This document shows positions 45,052 through 53,829 of a stretch of DNA of 64,000 bases, piece after piece. How positions within the stretch are numbered: the stretch's first letter is position 1; each line of letters begins with the position of its first letter. This DNA is from Alkalicella caledoniensis. Its GTDB lineage: Bacteria; Bacillota; Proteinivoracia; Proteinivoracales; Proteinivoracaceae. The stretch spans positions 1,240,001 to 1,304,000 of the forward strand of contig NZ_CP058559.1 in assembly GCF_014467015.1 (NCBI RefSeq), read 5' to 3'. The notes below the pieces were generated by a model. It had not been told where the DNA came from and ran no database searches. It saw only the letters and a list, made by a program, of their open reading frames with translations. A program made the translations under genes and the position numbers.

Positions 45052-46677
45052 TTAACTGTTTAATACACCACTTAGTGGGGGGACTATCTGGAGTTTCCTT
45101 GACATTACTCCATTTAATTTGTGTATTTCGTTTTCTGGTGCTCCAAAGGCTTGGTTTATATAGGATTTAAGGTTTCCTACTGAAAGCAGATAGGAATCTC
45201 CTTCTACTATGTTTGTTATAGCCAATAGTACATGGTCTAAGTTTCTCTTTCTTATCATTCTTTCCATTTCTTTTATTAGCTCTGACCTTAGTTTAAGGAC
45301 AGTTTCTGAGTCTGTGGTTTCGAACTGTCCAATGGCCATTTTTCCTTTTAGGAAGGAGAACTCTTTTAGATCGAGGGTTAGCATTTCAAAGGGTGTTATG
45401 TTGTCTAGATTGTTTGACCATGAGTATATGCTTTTTCCAAATTCCTTGATGGATAGCTCAGAAACAGTTGATAAATACTTAGCTGCATCTCTATCCTGGT
45501 CAGTTGTAGTAGGAGATTTTAGTATAACTGTATCGGATAAAATGGCAGCCAACATCAATGATGCTATCTTTTTATTTGGTGTTATGTTGTGTTGTTGGTA
45601 CATCTCAGCCACCAGTGTTGCAGTACTTCCCACAGGTTTACAGTTGATATATATTGGCTTGGTAGTTTGGATATCACCTAGTCTATGATGGTCTATTATC
45701 TCAATAACTTCGCCCCACTCAAGGCCTTCTACGCTTTGGGATCTCTCATTGTGATCCACTAAAATAATTTTTTTTGGTTTTGAATTTAGTATCTCTCCCT
45801 TAGTGACGATACCTAAGAGCTTCCCTTCGTCATCTACAACGGGAAATGATCTAAATCCTTTCTGGGCAAACATATCTTTAATCTCAGTAACAGTACTGTT
45901 AATATCTAGTGTTAAGGGATTTTTTGTCATGATATTCTTTCCACTACGGGAAAGGGATATAAGTCTTGCAGCAGTGAAGGTGTCACCATTAAAGCCAATA
46001 ACAGGTGTGTTTTTTACCTTTGCCATTTCAAGTACTTTTTCAGTGGGCTTTACACCCCCTGTTATTATAAGACCGTTTATTCCATGTTCCAAAGCTGCTA
46101 AATGACAGTTCTCACGGTCTCCAACTATTAAAATATCAGTGACTTCAAGGTTTTCTAAAAGTTTTTCCACACTCATGGCACCTACTAGTATCCTTCCAGA
46201 TATCCTTTCATCACTATCACCACTATAAATTATTCCGTTAAGTGTAGTTCGGATTTTTTCCAGTCTTATGGGTGCAGAAATAATCTCGCCACTATAAATT
46301 TCTTGCAGATATAGTTTCGCAAAATCCCCCGCGGTGATTATTCCTTTGATTACCCCTTCAGTATCCACAAGGGGTATAGTTTTAACTCTGTTTTGTTCCA
46401 TGGCAAATCCTATGTTTTTAAGGGATTCTCCTTCCCACAAAGAAGGATGCTCTGTGTTCATTATATCAATTGCCCTAAGCTCCATTGTTTCCAATAGCTT
46501 TGGTGCTTCAATATCTAACAATTCTAGCACATGTTTTGCTTCCCCAGTAATAGCACTACAAACCTTTGGAACACTGCTTTGACCTAGTTTGTTCTTCAAA
46601 GCGCTATATGATATGGCAGATGCCACAGAATCTGTATCAGGATTTTTATGTCCAAGTATAATTATTTCCTTTTTCAT
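45052..46677 (-). CDS. Manganese-dependent inorganic pyrophosphatase with CBS/DRTGG insert
   Basis: A family II pyrophosphatase hydrolyses PPi in the cytoplasm with Mn or Co. The 541-residue protein is longer than the classic 310 because a regulatory insert splits the DHH domain: IILGHKNPDTDS, then CBS (about 65-120), a DRTGG domain (about 120-235), a second CBS (about 240-300), then ILVDHNERSQ, IIDHHRLGD and the DHHA2 C-terminal domain. Inserts of this kind bind adenine nucleotides and Ap4A, which tune activity. The ATG at 46677 follows GGAGGGG. With the membrane pyrophosphatase at 11959-13938 the genome can either dissipate PPi or harvest it. Confidence 0.93.
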   Translation of the reverse strand: MKKEIIILGHKNPDTDSVASAISYSALKNKLGQSSVPKVCSAITGEAKHVLELLDIEAPKLLETMELRAIDIMNTEHPSLWEGESLKNIGFAMEQNRVKTIPLVDTEGVIKGIITAGDFAKLYLQEIYSGEIISAPIRLEKIRTTLNGIIYSGDSDERISGRILVGAMSVEKLLENLEVTDILIVGDRENCHLAALEHGINGLIITGGVKPTEKVLEMAKVKNTPVIGFNGDTFTAARLISLSRSGKNIMTKNPLTLDINSTVTEIKDMFAQKGFRSFPVVDDEGKLLGIVTKGEILNSKPKKIILVDHNERSQSVEGLEWGEVIEIIDHHRLGDIQTTKPIYINCKPVGSTATLVAEMYQQHNITPNKKIASLMLAAILSDTVILKSPTTTDQDRDAAKYLSTVSELSIKEFGKSIYSWSNNLDNITPFEMLTLDLKEFSFLKGKMAIGQFETTDSETVLKLRSELIKEMERMIRKRNLDHVLLAITNIVEGDSYLLSVGNLKSYINQAFGAPENEIHKLNGVMSRKLQIVPPLSGVLNS

Positions 46678-46783
46678 TTCTACCCCTCCGTTAATTAAGT
46701 TCACACACAATAATTTATTATATTATATCCACATCATATGTAAAGTAGCAATTTTGAATAAGAACAAATATTAGTACCATAAC

Positions 46784-46808
46784 TAAAAACAGAGCCAATG
46801 GCTCTGTT
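46784..46808 (-). terminator. Terminator of the bsh operon
   Basis: AACAGAGCC / GGCTCTGTT forms a 9-bp stem with a 3-nt loop followed on the minus strand by TTTTTAGTT. It overlaps the stop codon of the last gene. Confidence 0.8.
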
Positions 46809-47202
46809 AATGTGTTTGTTTGATTCTTCCTATATAACATGCAATTATTGTAAGTGCGCTGGATATTAGAGTTAAATAAATTCCTTCTCCTATATATTCT
46901 AATGCCCCATTTATTGAAGATGCTTTAATGTTGTAACGATGTGTAAATGTAAAAACATAGTAAAGTAAACAAATGATTATTACCATGGTTATTCTTGAGA
47001 TCCATTTCAAGTCTAGCTTTTGTACTAGCAGTATCAGTGCTATGCCGATAACGGCGAGAACAAATACAACCTTTCCCATGATTCCATCTATTCCCTTTGT
47101 ATTGTCTGTTACTAATCCAGACCAGTCCATCAAAGTACCAAACACCACAAAAATCAATGTACAAAAGACAAAACTCTTAAACCTAGGCCACGGGTCATTC
47201 AC
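46807..47202 (-). CDS. Small four-helix membrane protein
   Basis: A 131-residue membrane protein with four predicted helices (about residues 10-30, 42-60, 70-88 and 105-125). I do not recognise the family. Polar loops carry DWSGLVTDNTKGIDG and THRYNIKASSINGA. Start GTG behind GGAAGGG. It follows bshA by about 100 bp in the same direction and ends in a terminator, so it may be the last gene of the bacillithiol operon. No functional link is shown. Confidence 0.65.
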   Translation of the reverse strand: MNDPWPRFKSFVFCTLIFVVFGTLMDWSGLVTDNTKGIDGIMGKVVFVLAVIGIALILLVQKLDLKWISRITMVIIICLLYYVFTFTHRYNIKASSINGALEYIGEGIYLTLISSALTIIACYIGRIKQTH

Positions 47203-47306
47203 TTTATTTCCCTTCCTTTATGTGTGTATTTTACCTTTTTAATAGGCAAGCATTTCCATCTTATATATATCTATTCCATTCAAAGTTTAAAATTCCTGCC
47301 TCTATA

Positions 47307-48404
47307 CTAAAGTTTATTGTAAATATTTAGGTAATTACCTATGATTGTATCCTTATCAAAAAGATCTACAGCCCTTTTCCTAGCCCTTTGCCCAAAGTCT
47401 TCCCTAAGAGAATTATTTGTCAAGATAGTTAGGCCTTTTTCAATAAATCCTTGGACATTACCTACATCCACTAAGTATCCAGTTTTACCTTCATCCACAA
47501 CTTCTGGTACTCCACCGACATTACTAGCAACAACAGGCACGTTACATGCCATGGCTTCTAGGGCAACTAAACCGAAGCTCTCCTGTTCTGAGGGTAGTAA
47601 CAGTAGATCGGTTATGGAAAGAAACTGAATTACGTTTTGTTGCTTACCTAGAAACTTCACATCAAGGTTGTATTTATGTGCCAATAGCTCAGCCTTACTT
47701 CTTTCAATACCGTCACCGATCATTAGTAGTACAGCATCAACCTCTCTAGCAATCCCTCTAAATGCATCTATTACATCCTCTATTCTTTTCACTGGCCTAA
47801 AATTTGATATATGTGTGACCACTTTCTTACCCTTTGTTAGATTCCTTTGTAATTCTTTATCCACAGTTTTCTTATATATGGTTGTGTCTACAAAGTTATA
47901 CACAACATCAATTTCTTTACTTGTTTCAAAAATCCTTTTTGTATCATCTTTCAAACTTTTAGAGACTGCAGTTACTGCATCACTAGCTTCTATTGCAAAT
48001 TTCGTTATGGGGAAAAAAGTTTGATCATTGCCAACTAGGGTGATGTCTGTACCATGTAAAGTAGTCACAAGCTTTAAATTTGGCACCATTTGCTTGGCTA
48101 AGTATCCACATATGGAGTGAGGTATGGCATAATGGGCATGGATTACATCTAGGCCCTCCATTTGTGCCACTTCTGCAATTCTAGAGGCAAGGGCCAAGGT
48201 ATAAGGCGGGTATTTGAATAGGGGGTATGTGGGTACCTCTAAATGATGAAAAACAACCCTTTCGTTATAACCATTTAGTCTAAAGGGAATCTCATAGTTA
48301 ATAAAGTGAACAGTGTGACCTTTATCAGCTAAGGTTTTCCCAAGTTCTGTTGCCATGGCTCCACTACCGCCATATGAAGGGTAACATGTTATACCTATTT
48401 TCAT
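47307..48404 (-). CDS. bshA: N-acetyl-alpha-D-glucosaminyl L-malate synthase BshA
   Basis: BshA is the GT4 glycosyltransferase that joins GlcNAc from UDP-GlcNAc to L-malate, the first step of bacillithiol synthesis. The 365-residue protein has the N-terminal [21 protein letters not shown] typical of Bsh[34 protein letters not shown] and the donor-binding [19 protein letters not shown] with VDVGN. AAGGGGAG precedes the ATG. It lies 14 bp after bshB1 and in line with bshC, giving a complete biosynthetic set. Confidence 0.95.
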   Translation of the reverse strand: MKIGITCYPSYGGSGAMATELGKTLADKGHTVHFINYEIPFRLNGYNERVVFHHLEVPTYPLFKYPPYTLALASRIAEVAQMEGLDVIHAHYAIPHSICGYLAKQMVPNLKLVTTLHGTDITLVGNDQTFFPITKFAIEASDAVTAVSKSLKDDTKRIFETSKEIDVVYNFVDTTIYKKTVDKELQRNLTKGKKVVTHISNFRPVKRIEDVIDAFRGIAREVDAVLLMIGDGIERSKAELLAHKYNLDVKFLGKQQNVIQFLSITDLLLLPSEQESFGLVALEAMACNVPVVASNVGGVPEVVDEGKTGYLVDVGNVQGFIEKGLTILTNNSLREDFGQRARKRAVDLFDKDTIIGNYLNIYNKL

Positions 48405-48418
48405 AAAAACTCCCCTTA

Positions 48419-49114
48419 CTACTTAATATTTAGGATGTTATCAAAGGACAATACCCCTTTGTAGAACAAGGCCTCACCGTACTTGGCACCTATCATTTGA
48501 CCATAGTATTTTGCACTTGTTTCTATCCTATCAAATATATCAAAACGATTTACATTTGTGGTAAAGCCACTTTCCCTAGATAAAAATTGACTTTCGTGGG
48601 CACGAAGAGCTTCCATTTTTGTTTCAAAGGATGAGCTTATATCAATTATAAATGAAGGTTGAATAAACCTTGGAGCAAAAAACTGAAATATCTTTTGGGG
48701 TCTAAATCTTTCACCTTGAGCTGGATATTTTCTTAGGCCTGCCAAAGTAGCTGCTTGGGTTACTAATTTAGAGCCGTTTTGGTGGTCGGGATGCTGTGTA
48801 TCGTCGTTAAAGTGGGTAAGGATTATTTTAGGCCTGTATTCTCTAATGACTTCTATTACTTTTATCAGGCTTTCTTCATCCACTTGTATCTTCCCGTCAG
48901 GAAGGCCAACAACTACCCTTTTTGCACCTAGTATCTCAGCGGCTTTTAAACCCTCACCCCTTCTTATTTCAGGGGTTCCGTTTGTCCCCATTTCTCCACG
49001 GGTTAGGTCTACTATCATTGTTTTAACATCAGTATTTTTATAGTTTGCTAGGATACCACCAACGCCAATTTCCACATCATCTGGGTGTGCACCTATTGCC
49101 ATAATATCAATCAT
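48419..49114 (-). CDS. bshB1: GlcNAc-malate deacetylase BshB1
   Basis: BshB1 removes the acetyl group from GlcNAc-malate to give GlcN-malate. The 231-residue zinc deacetylase of the LmbE/PIG-L type shows AIGAHPDDVEIGVGG (His-Pro-Asp-Asp zinc site), LTRGEMGTNGT, LPDGKIQ and THFNDDTQHPDHQNGSKLV (second metal ligand). The phrase GEMGTNGTPEIR is typical of BshB1. AAGGAGG precedes the ATG. It is between bshC and bshA. Confidence 0.95.
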   Translation of the reverse strand: MIDIMAIGAHPDDVEIGVGGILANYKNTDVKTMIVDLTRGEMGTNGTPEIRRGEGLKAAEILGAKRVVVGLPDGKIQVDEESLIKVIEVIREYRPKIILTHFNDDTQHPDHQNGSKLVTQAATLAGLRKYPAQGERFRPQKIFQFFAPRFIQPSFIIDISSSFETKMEALRAHESQFLSRESGFTTNVNRFDIFDRIETSAKYYGQMIGAKYGEALFYKGVLSFDNILNIK

Positions 49115-49183
49115 TCTTAAATCCTCCTTCTCTTATAATAAAACTAAATTCATTTTCTTAGTTAGGCCACAGGGTGCCACTAC

Positions 49184-50752
49184 CTAAAGTTCTATATACT
49201 GTAGACTAAAGTTTGTAATATCCATACCTTCTGTCACCTTTTGTATAAAACTAAAATCATATTTTATAAGATAGTAAATAATACTTAGACTTCTTTGTTG
49301 CTCTATATTGTTTGGATAAAGATTTTTTTCTATTTTATTAAAATGCTCTAGCACTAAACAGTGGTTTTCCTTGTGGAAATTAAAGGCCTTTTTCTCTAAA
49401 TAGCCCACTTGGTTTGTAATTAACTGTAGATTTTTTTCACCAATTGTGGATAACTGTGTATTTATTGTTGATATCTTGTCAGTAAGTCTTTTATATTGTT
49501 GAATTATGTCATTTTTTACAAGCTCGAACTCCTTTTGTATCAGTTCCCACTCACCATTGTGGATAAGTTTATTTTTTTCTAGGTCTAGGTTGTGGATATG
49601 TGTATAATTCAGTGAATATCTTTTCATAAGTTTATTAATAGGGGACTCAATTACCATAAAACTCTGTCTTGGGAAAATTACAGGGAGCTTGCTATTAGTA
49701 ATGCTGTGGTACAAATCTTTTATTTGGGCTAAATAGCTTATCTCCCCTGGCCCCCCAACAAATGCCACTGTGGGTAAGGATGTATCTTGGACAATAAGTC
49801 TTAAAAACACGTTAGGGCTTACAAGTCCTTTATTTATATAGTCTTTCACATCTTCTTTTGTAAGTACTTCCCCTGTCTTGATGGAATATTGCTCATTACC
49901 AAGATACTTAAGCTTGTACCTTTTGTTATCTTTAAAAATAAATAGATTACTTTCTTCTACCTCGTCAAATGGGTTTTGAAGATTATACCCCAGTTCTTTG
50001 ATTTTCGTGCTAACTGTGGATAAGTTTTGAATTAACTCACTTCTCTTTTCTATCATGTTAGTAAATACTTCTTTACCTTGCTCTTTTAAAATATCCGCCT
50101 TTGAATCGATTAGAATGAGACCAGTGTCTTTCAAAATGTATGTTAGTAATTTTGCAAACCATTTACTGAAATTCTTTGAGTAGGTATCTACCAGCATATT
50201 TCTAACGGTTTTAGTGAAGCTTTGATCAAACCCAAGTTCTTGAATAAACCCTAATAGTTCCTCTAGGTTTTCTTCCTGCAGATTGATGTGATGTACAGGG
50301 CTGTCTTGTACATCTAATTCTATTTTAAGCTTTTGAGGATTCCCCTTTACATCTAATAGGTATGTGTGGTTCACTTCTTGCCAGTCATGATCTTCGTCTG
50401 CGATCCAGAAAACAGGAACGACGTCTTTACCTTCTTTGGTAAGCTGCTCAGCAAGTCTTACTGCAGTCAGTGCCTTGTAAATTGTATATGTTGGACCTAG
50501 AAGTAATCCACTTTGCTGCCCTGTTACTACAGTTTTTGCACCATTTCTTAATCTTTGTATATTTTCTAGGGTTTTCTTGCTGCATCCTAAGCTGTTGTTA
50601 TATCCTTCGAGATAGGTACAAAGCTTTACAGTTGCTTTCTTGTCATTTATTTCTTCATATCGATTATGTATTTGGGGTATTGTTGGGGAATAGTCAAATA
50701 AAGAAAGGGCGGACCCCTTCTCAGCTATGTATTCTTGATATATATTAGGCAT
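49184..50752 (-). CDS. bshC: Bacillithiol biosynthesis cysteine-adding enzyme BshC
   Basis: BshC adds cysteine to GlcN-malate in the last step of bacillithiol synthesis. The 522-residue protein has a Rossmann-like core with TVVTGQQSGLLLGPTYTIYKALTAVRLA, PVFWIADEDHDWQEVNHTYLLD, FVGGPGEISYLAQIKDLY and PVIFPRQSFMVIES, which are diagnostic for the family. It contains a long coiled-coil region near residues 395-440. GAGGTGAAG precedes the ATG. It is the first gene of bshC-bshB1-bshA, and an IS3 element sits about 80 bp upstream, so its native promoter may be altered. Confidence 0.95.
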   Translation of the reverse strand: MPNIYQEYIAEKGSALSLFDYSPTIPQIHNRYEEINDKKATVKLCTYLEGYNNSLGCSKKTLENIQRLRNGAKTVVTGQQSGLLLGPTYTIYKALTAVRLAEQLTKEGKDVVPVFWIADEDHDWQEVNHTYLLDVKGNPQKLKIELDVQDSPVHHINLQEENLEELLGFIQELGFDQSFTKTVRNMLVDTYSKNFSKWFAKLLTYILKDTGLILIDSKADILKEQGKEVFTNMIEKRSELIQNLSTVSTKIKELGYNLQNPFDEVEESNLFIFKDNKRYKLKYLGNEQYSIKTGEVLTKEDVKDYINKGLVSPNVFLRLIVQDTSLPTVAFVGGPGEISYLAQIKDLYHSITNSKLPVIFPRQSFMVIESPINKLMKRYSLNYTHIHNLDLEKNKLIHNGEWELIQKEFELVKNDIIQQYKRLTDKISTINTQLSTIGEKNLQLITNQVGYLEKKAFNFHKENHCLVLEHFNKIEKNLYPNNIEQQRSLSIIYYLIKYDFSFIQKVTEGMDITNFSLQYIEL

Positions 50753-50854
50753 TTTACTTTCTTCACCTCATCTTATTCAATAGTCTAGATATTATTTTAT
50801 ATTACTTCATTACTTTAGTCAAAAAAACAAAAAAGCGTCTGTTTGATATGCTCC

Positions 50855-50899
50855 CCTTGTAGTAAACAGTTTAAATAATAAAAACTGTTTACTACAAGG
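50855..50899 (+). promoter_or_regulatory. Leader hairpin masking the transposase ribosome site
   Basis: CCTTGTAGTAAACAGTTT (50855-50872) and its exact inverse complement (50882-50899) form an 18-bp stem with a 9-nt loop. The right arm takes up the AAGG of the orfA Shine-Dalgarno AAGGAGGAG (50896-50904). Transcripts entering from outside would fold and hide the site, a known IS strategy to avoid activation by readthrough. Confidence 0.7.
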
Positions 50900-50912
50900 A
50901 GGAGTATTTTTT

Positions 50913-51596
50913 ATGGGACGGAAAAGTAAATTCTCACCAGAAGAAAAATTAGAATATGTTCTTAGGTGTATAGAAGGGAAAGATTCCTTTAGCCATGCAG
51001 CTAAGTTAATTGGTGTTGGCAAAGATACCATGAGGAGATGGGTTAGCAATTATAAGTCGTTGGGTATTAAAGGATTGAATACTAGTTCTAAGAATTTCAG
51101 TCACTCTTCACATGTAAAGGAAATGGCAGTAAGCGAATACCTTTCTGGTAAGGGTTCCTTGCACGATATATGTTTTGAATATGGAATACGCTCTACAGGG
51201 ATGCTTCATACGTGGGTTATGAAGTATAATAGTCATGAGAAACTAAAATCTTCTGGTACTGGAGGAGTATCTATCATGACTAAAGGAAGAAAAACTGATT
51301 TTGATGAAAGAGTAGAAATAGTAAAGTACTGCATTGAAAATAAACACAACTATGCCGAAACAGCGCAGAAGTTTAAGGTATCTTACCAACAGGTCAATTC
51401 ATGGACTAATAAATACTTAAAACAAGGTATAGATGCCCTTCAAGACAAGCGTGGTAAAAGAAAAACAGAAGATGAGATGTCTGAGATGGACAAACTCAAA
51501 GCCCAAAACAAACTGCTTGAAGCTGAGATTCTCGAAAAGCAAATGGAGATAGATTTTCTAAAAAAGTTGGAAGAAATACAAAGGAGGCGGTCTTAA
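50913..51596 (+). CDS. IS3/IS150-group transposase OrfA
   Basis: The 227-residue protein has two helix-turn-helix units in tandem, about residues 5-50 (FSPEEKLEYVLRCIEGKDSF) and 130-175 (DFDERVEIVKYCIENKHNYA), and a C-terminal leucine-zipper coiled coil (about 185-222), the standard IS150-group OrfA layout. AAGGAGGAG precedes the ATG. Near the end, A AAA AAG at 51560-51566 is in the OrfA frame and is a classic -1 slippery heptamer leading into orfB. Confidence 0.9.
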   Translation: MGRKSKFSPEEKLEYVLRCIEGKDSFSHAAKLIGVGKDTMRRWVSNYKSLGIKGLNTSSKNFSHSSHVKEMAVSEYLSGKGSLHDICFEYGIRSTGMLHTWVMKYNSHEKLKSSGTGGVSIMTKGRKTDFDERVEIVKYCIENKHNYAETAQKFKVSYQQVNSWTNKYLKQGIDALQDKRGKRKTEDEMSEMDKLKAQNKLLEAEILEKQMEIDFLKKLEEIQRRRS

Positions 51597-52486
51597 GCCA
51601 GGTAAGGTATGAAACCATCTATCTGACAATACATGAACTTCATGATACTAAAGGTTATGCACTCACAAAACTATGTAATTTTGCTGGAATTGAACGATCT
51701 TCATATTACAAATGGTTAAACAGAGAAGCAAGTGGCAATGAGCAGTTTAACAAGACTTTAATACCGTTGATCCGAGATGCTTATGAAGAGAGAGGCGGTA
51801 TACTTGGGTATCGTCAGATGACAATCAAGTTAAACAGAGAGCAAGAATTCCATGTAAACCATAAGAGAATCTACAGACTGATGAAAATACTAGGTTTAAA
51901 ATCTGTATGCCGTAGAAAGAGAAAGAACTACATCAAATCCACACCAGAAATAACTGCAAAAAACGTACTAAGCAGGAACTTTAATGCAAATGGATTTGGG
52001 GAGAAATGGCTTACTGATGTAACAGAGATGAAATATGGAATCAGTGGAAAAGCCTATCTAAGTGCCATACTTGACCTCGGAGATAAGAGCATAGTGTCCT
52101 TTGTCTTGGGTCATTCAAATAACAATGCACTGGTATTTAGAACGTTTGACATTGCCCATGAGCAGCACCCTGATGCAAAGCCGATCTTCCACAGTGATAG
52201 GGGATTTCAATACACCTCAAAAATGTTCAAAAACAAGTTGGATAATGCGGGTATGACACAAAGTATGTCTAGAGTATCCCGTTGCATAGATAACGGCCCT
52301 ATGGAGGCATTTTTTGGTACTCTTAAGTCAGAAATGTACTACCTAAGTAAATTCAATTCATATGAGGAGTTGGAAGCCGCGGTCATTGAATACATAGAGT
52401 ATTACAATAACCGTCGTTACCAGAAGAGGCTTGAGTGCATGACACCAATGGAGTATAGGCAGCACCTTTTAAGTAAGGTAGCATAA
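51566..52486 (+). CDS. IS3/IS150-group transposase OrfB (expressed by -1 frameshift)
   Basis: The frame continues from the slippery site as VGRNTKEAVLSQVRYETIYL and gives an OrfAB fusion of about 524 residues. No ATG start precedes the conserved domain; the first ordinary candidate is a TTG at 51767, too late to include the N-terminal HTH_21 region. The catalytic core shows the DDE triad in WLTDVTEM, HSDRGFQYTS and CIDNGPMEAFFGTLKSE. The C-terminus ends YNNRRYQKRLECMTPMEYR, complete for the family. No internal stop is seen, so the element may be active. Confidence 0.88.
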   Translation, partial: VGRNTKEAVLSQVRYETIYLTIHELHDTKGYALTKLCNFAGIERSSYYKWLNREASGNEQFNKTLIPLIRDAYEERGGILGYRQMTIKLNREQEFHVNHKRIYRLMKILGLKSVCRRKRKNYIKSTPEITAKNVLSRNFNANGFGEKWLTDVTEMKYGISGKAYLSAILDLGDKSIVSFVLGHSNNNALVFRTFDIAHEQHPDAKPIFHSDRGFQYTSKMFKNKLDNAGMTQSMSRVSRCIDNGPMEAFFGTLKSEMYYLSKFNSYEELEAAVIEYIEYYNNRRYQKRLECMTPMEYRQHLLSKVA

Positions 52487-52514
52487 GCTTTTATGCCGCG
52501 AAAGCCTGTTTATA

Positions 52515-52616
52515 TGGGGTGTACCCTCTGGTAAAATGTGTGTGGCGGAAGCCAAATATTTGTTTAGTATCAACTTCCGCCCAAGAATGGGAGTCCAGAG
52601 GGTACAGGGGACCCCA
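52515..52616. other. Nested long stem-loop in the IS3 3' region
   Basis: An outer stem joins GTACCCTCTGG (52521-52531) to CCAGAGGGTAC (52595-52605), with TGGGGT and ACCCCA further out. An inner stem joins GGCGGAAG (52544-52551) to CTTCCGCC (52574-52581). The base composition is more GC-rich than the surroundings. It may be an IS-borne structured RNA, or a small nested element. Confidence 0.55.
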
Positions 52617-52699
52617 TGTCAACAGGACCGTGGAATAAATGCGGGTAATTAAATTCTTATGTATAAAGGTGATATTTTCACTTGATAAAACAAACCTAC

Positions 52700-52736
52700 A
52701 AAAAAATAACGCCAATCAAATTAGATGATTGACGTC
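52700..52736 (-). terminator. Terminator reading out of the hydroxyacid dehydrogenase gene
   Basis: On the minus strand ACGTCAATC pairs with GATTGGCGT around a short loop, followed by TATTTTTTTG. It lies about 70 bp past the stop at 52804, within what I take as the IS3 right end, so it may be an IS terminator that now serves the host gene. Confidence 0.7.
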
Positions 52737-52803
52737 AAAGCATTTTTTGTTTTTTCTACTGTCTACTTGACAGGGGCATGTTCAGTTTAGCAGACGCTTC
52801 TTA

Positions 52804-53814
52804 TTATTTATATACTACAGCTCCATTTATTTCCCTAGTTGATCCACAACCAGTTAAGATCATTGCTTGGAATAGCTGGTTTCTGATTGCTATATAGTGA
52901 TTCTCCACACCTTCTGCCCCACCACCAAAGGCTTGAGTTACAAAGGGCCTTCCAATTAGTACGCAGTCAGCTCCAAGGGCTAACATTTTTAGCACATCCA
53001 TACCTGTTCTTACTCCACCGTCTGCAAAAATTGTAACTTTCCCCTTCACTTTTTCAGCGATGGCAGGGAGTACGTCCGCAGCACCTGGACAAAAGTCAAG
53101 AACTCGCCCACCGTGGTTTGAAACAACAATGGCCTTAGCACCTATCTCTACAGCCATTTCAGCCTCTTCGACTGTCATAATGCCTTTAAGGATAAATGGC
53201 AGATCTGTTGACTGCACTAGTTCCTTTAATTCTTCTTTTGTTTTAGGTCCCACTGGCTGTCCTTTAAGGGCCATGGTTATAAGACCTGCCCCATCTATAT
53301 CCACACCAACTGCCACGGCTCCAGCTACTTCTGCTTGTTTAATTTTTTTAAGGATTTCCTCGTTTGAACGGGGTTTTATAATTGGTATACCGCCACCAAA
53401 TTCCTTTATGGCTTCAAGGCCTGATTCATACATTGTAGGATCTGCACCATCGCCAGTCATGGCGAAGGATTTTGCCTTTAAACTTCCTTCCACCACATAT
53501 TTTGCGAAGTCATTTTCACTTACTTTGCCACCCATGTTATATGTGGAACCTGTCATGGGTCCTACCATAACAGGTACTGAAAGTTTTTGTCCAAAGATTT
53601 CAACACTTGTATCTGGATTAACGTTATGGTGGATTGTCCTCATGTTTAGCTTTACCTTAGCTAAACTTTCCATGTTTGCAAAAAAGGAACTACCGGTACC
53701 TGTGCCGCCCATGCCTGGCACTTGTCCTTTACATGCCCTACCATCACATACTGGACATACTTTGCAAAATCCTGACATCAAATCCCTTGCTTTTTTTCTT
53801 ACTTCTGTTGGCAT
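52804..53814 (-). CDS. FMN-dependent alpha-hydroxyacid dehydrogenase family protein
   Basis: A 336-residue (beta/alpha)8 flavoprotein of the lactate oxidase / glycolate oxidase family. It has KLSVPVMVGPMTGS, PFILKGIMTVEEAEMAVEIGAKAIVVSNHGGRVLD (the active-site Lys and the His-Gly-Gly-Arg substrate and FMN motif), and DGGVRTGMDVLKMLALGADCVLIGRP (phosphate site). An N-terminal cysteine set CKVCPVCDGRACKG is an extra feature of the clostridial subgroup and may bind a metal or cluster. Start ATG with AAGGGGG upstream. Substrate not determined; isopentenyl-diphosphate isomerase type 2 is a related fold but its motifs are not seen. Confidence 0.85.
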   Translation of the reverse strand: MPTEVRKKARDLMSGFCKVCPVCDGRACKGQVPGMGGTGTGSSFFANMESLAKVKLNMRTIHHNVNPDTSVEIFGQKLSVPVMVGPMTGSTYNMGGKVSENDFAKYVVEGSLKAKSFAMTGDGADPTMYESGLEAIKEFGGGIPIIKPRSNEEILKKIKQAEVAGAVAVGVDIDGAGLITMALKGQPVGPKTKEELKELVQSTDLPFILKGIMTVEEAEMAVEIGAKAIVVSNHGGRVLDFCPGAADVLPAIAEKVKGKVTIFADGGVRTGMDVLKMLALGADCVLIGRPFVTQAFGGGAEGVENHYIAIRNQLFQAMILTGCGSTREINGAVVYK

Positions 53815-53829
53815 ATAAATAAATCCCCC

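Larger units (their letters stand above)
50833..52799 (+). mobile_element. IS3-family (IS150-group) insertion sequence
   Basis: The element carries overlapping orfA and orfB with a -1 frameshift site. AAGCGTCTG at the left end (50833) matches the complement of the right end (CAGACGCTT, 52791-52799), and similarity continues with gaps towards CCCCTTGTAGTAAACAGT on the left and ACTGTCTACTTGACAGGGG on the right. Exact ends and target duplication could not be fixed. The 3' part (52487-52799) has no gene but two strong hairpin regions and is longer than usual, so a small nested insertion is possible. It separates bshC from the hydroxyacid dehydrogenase gene. Confidence 0.82.

Noticed and set aside
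46925-47164. Second minus-strand frame of 79 codons within the four-helix membrane gene
   Set aside because: It is an out-of-frame overlap with no ribosome site, and the main frame gives coherent membrane helices.
52491-52715. Minus-strand 74-codon frame in the IS3 tail
   Set aside because: It coincides with the nested hairpin, has no ribosome site and no recognisable domain.
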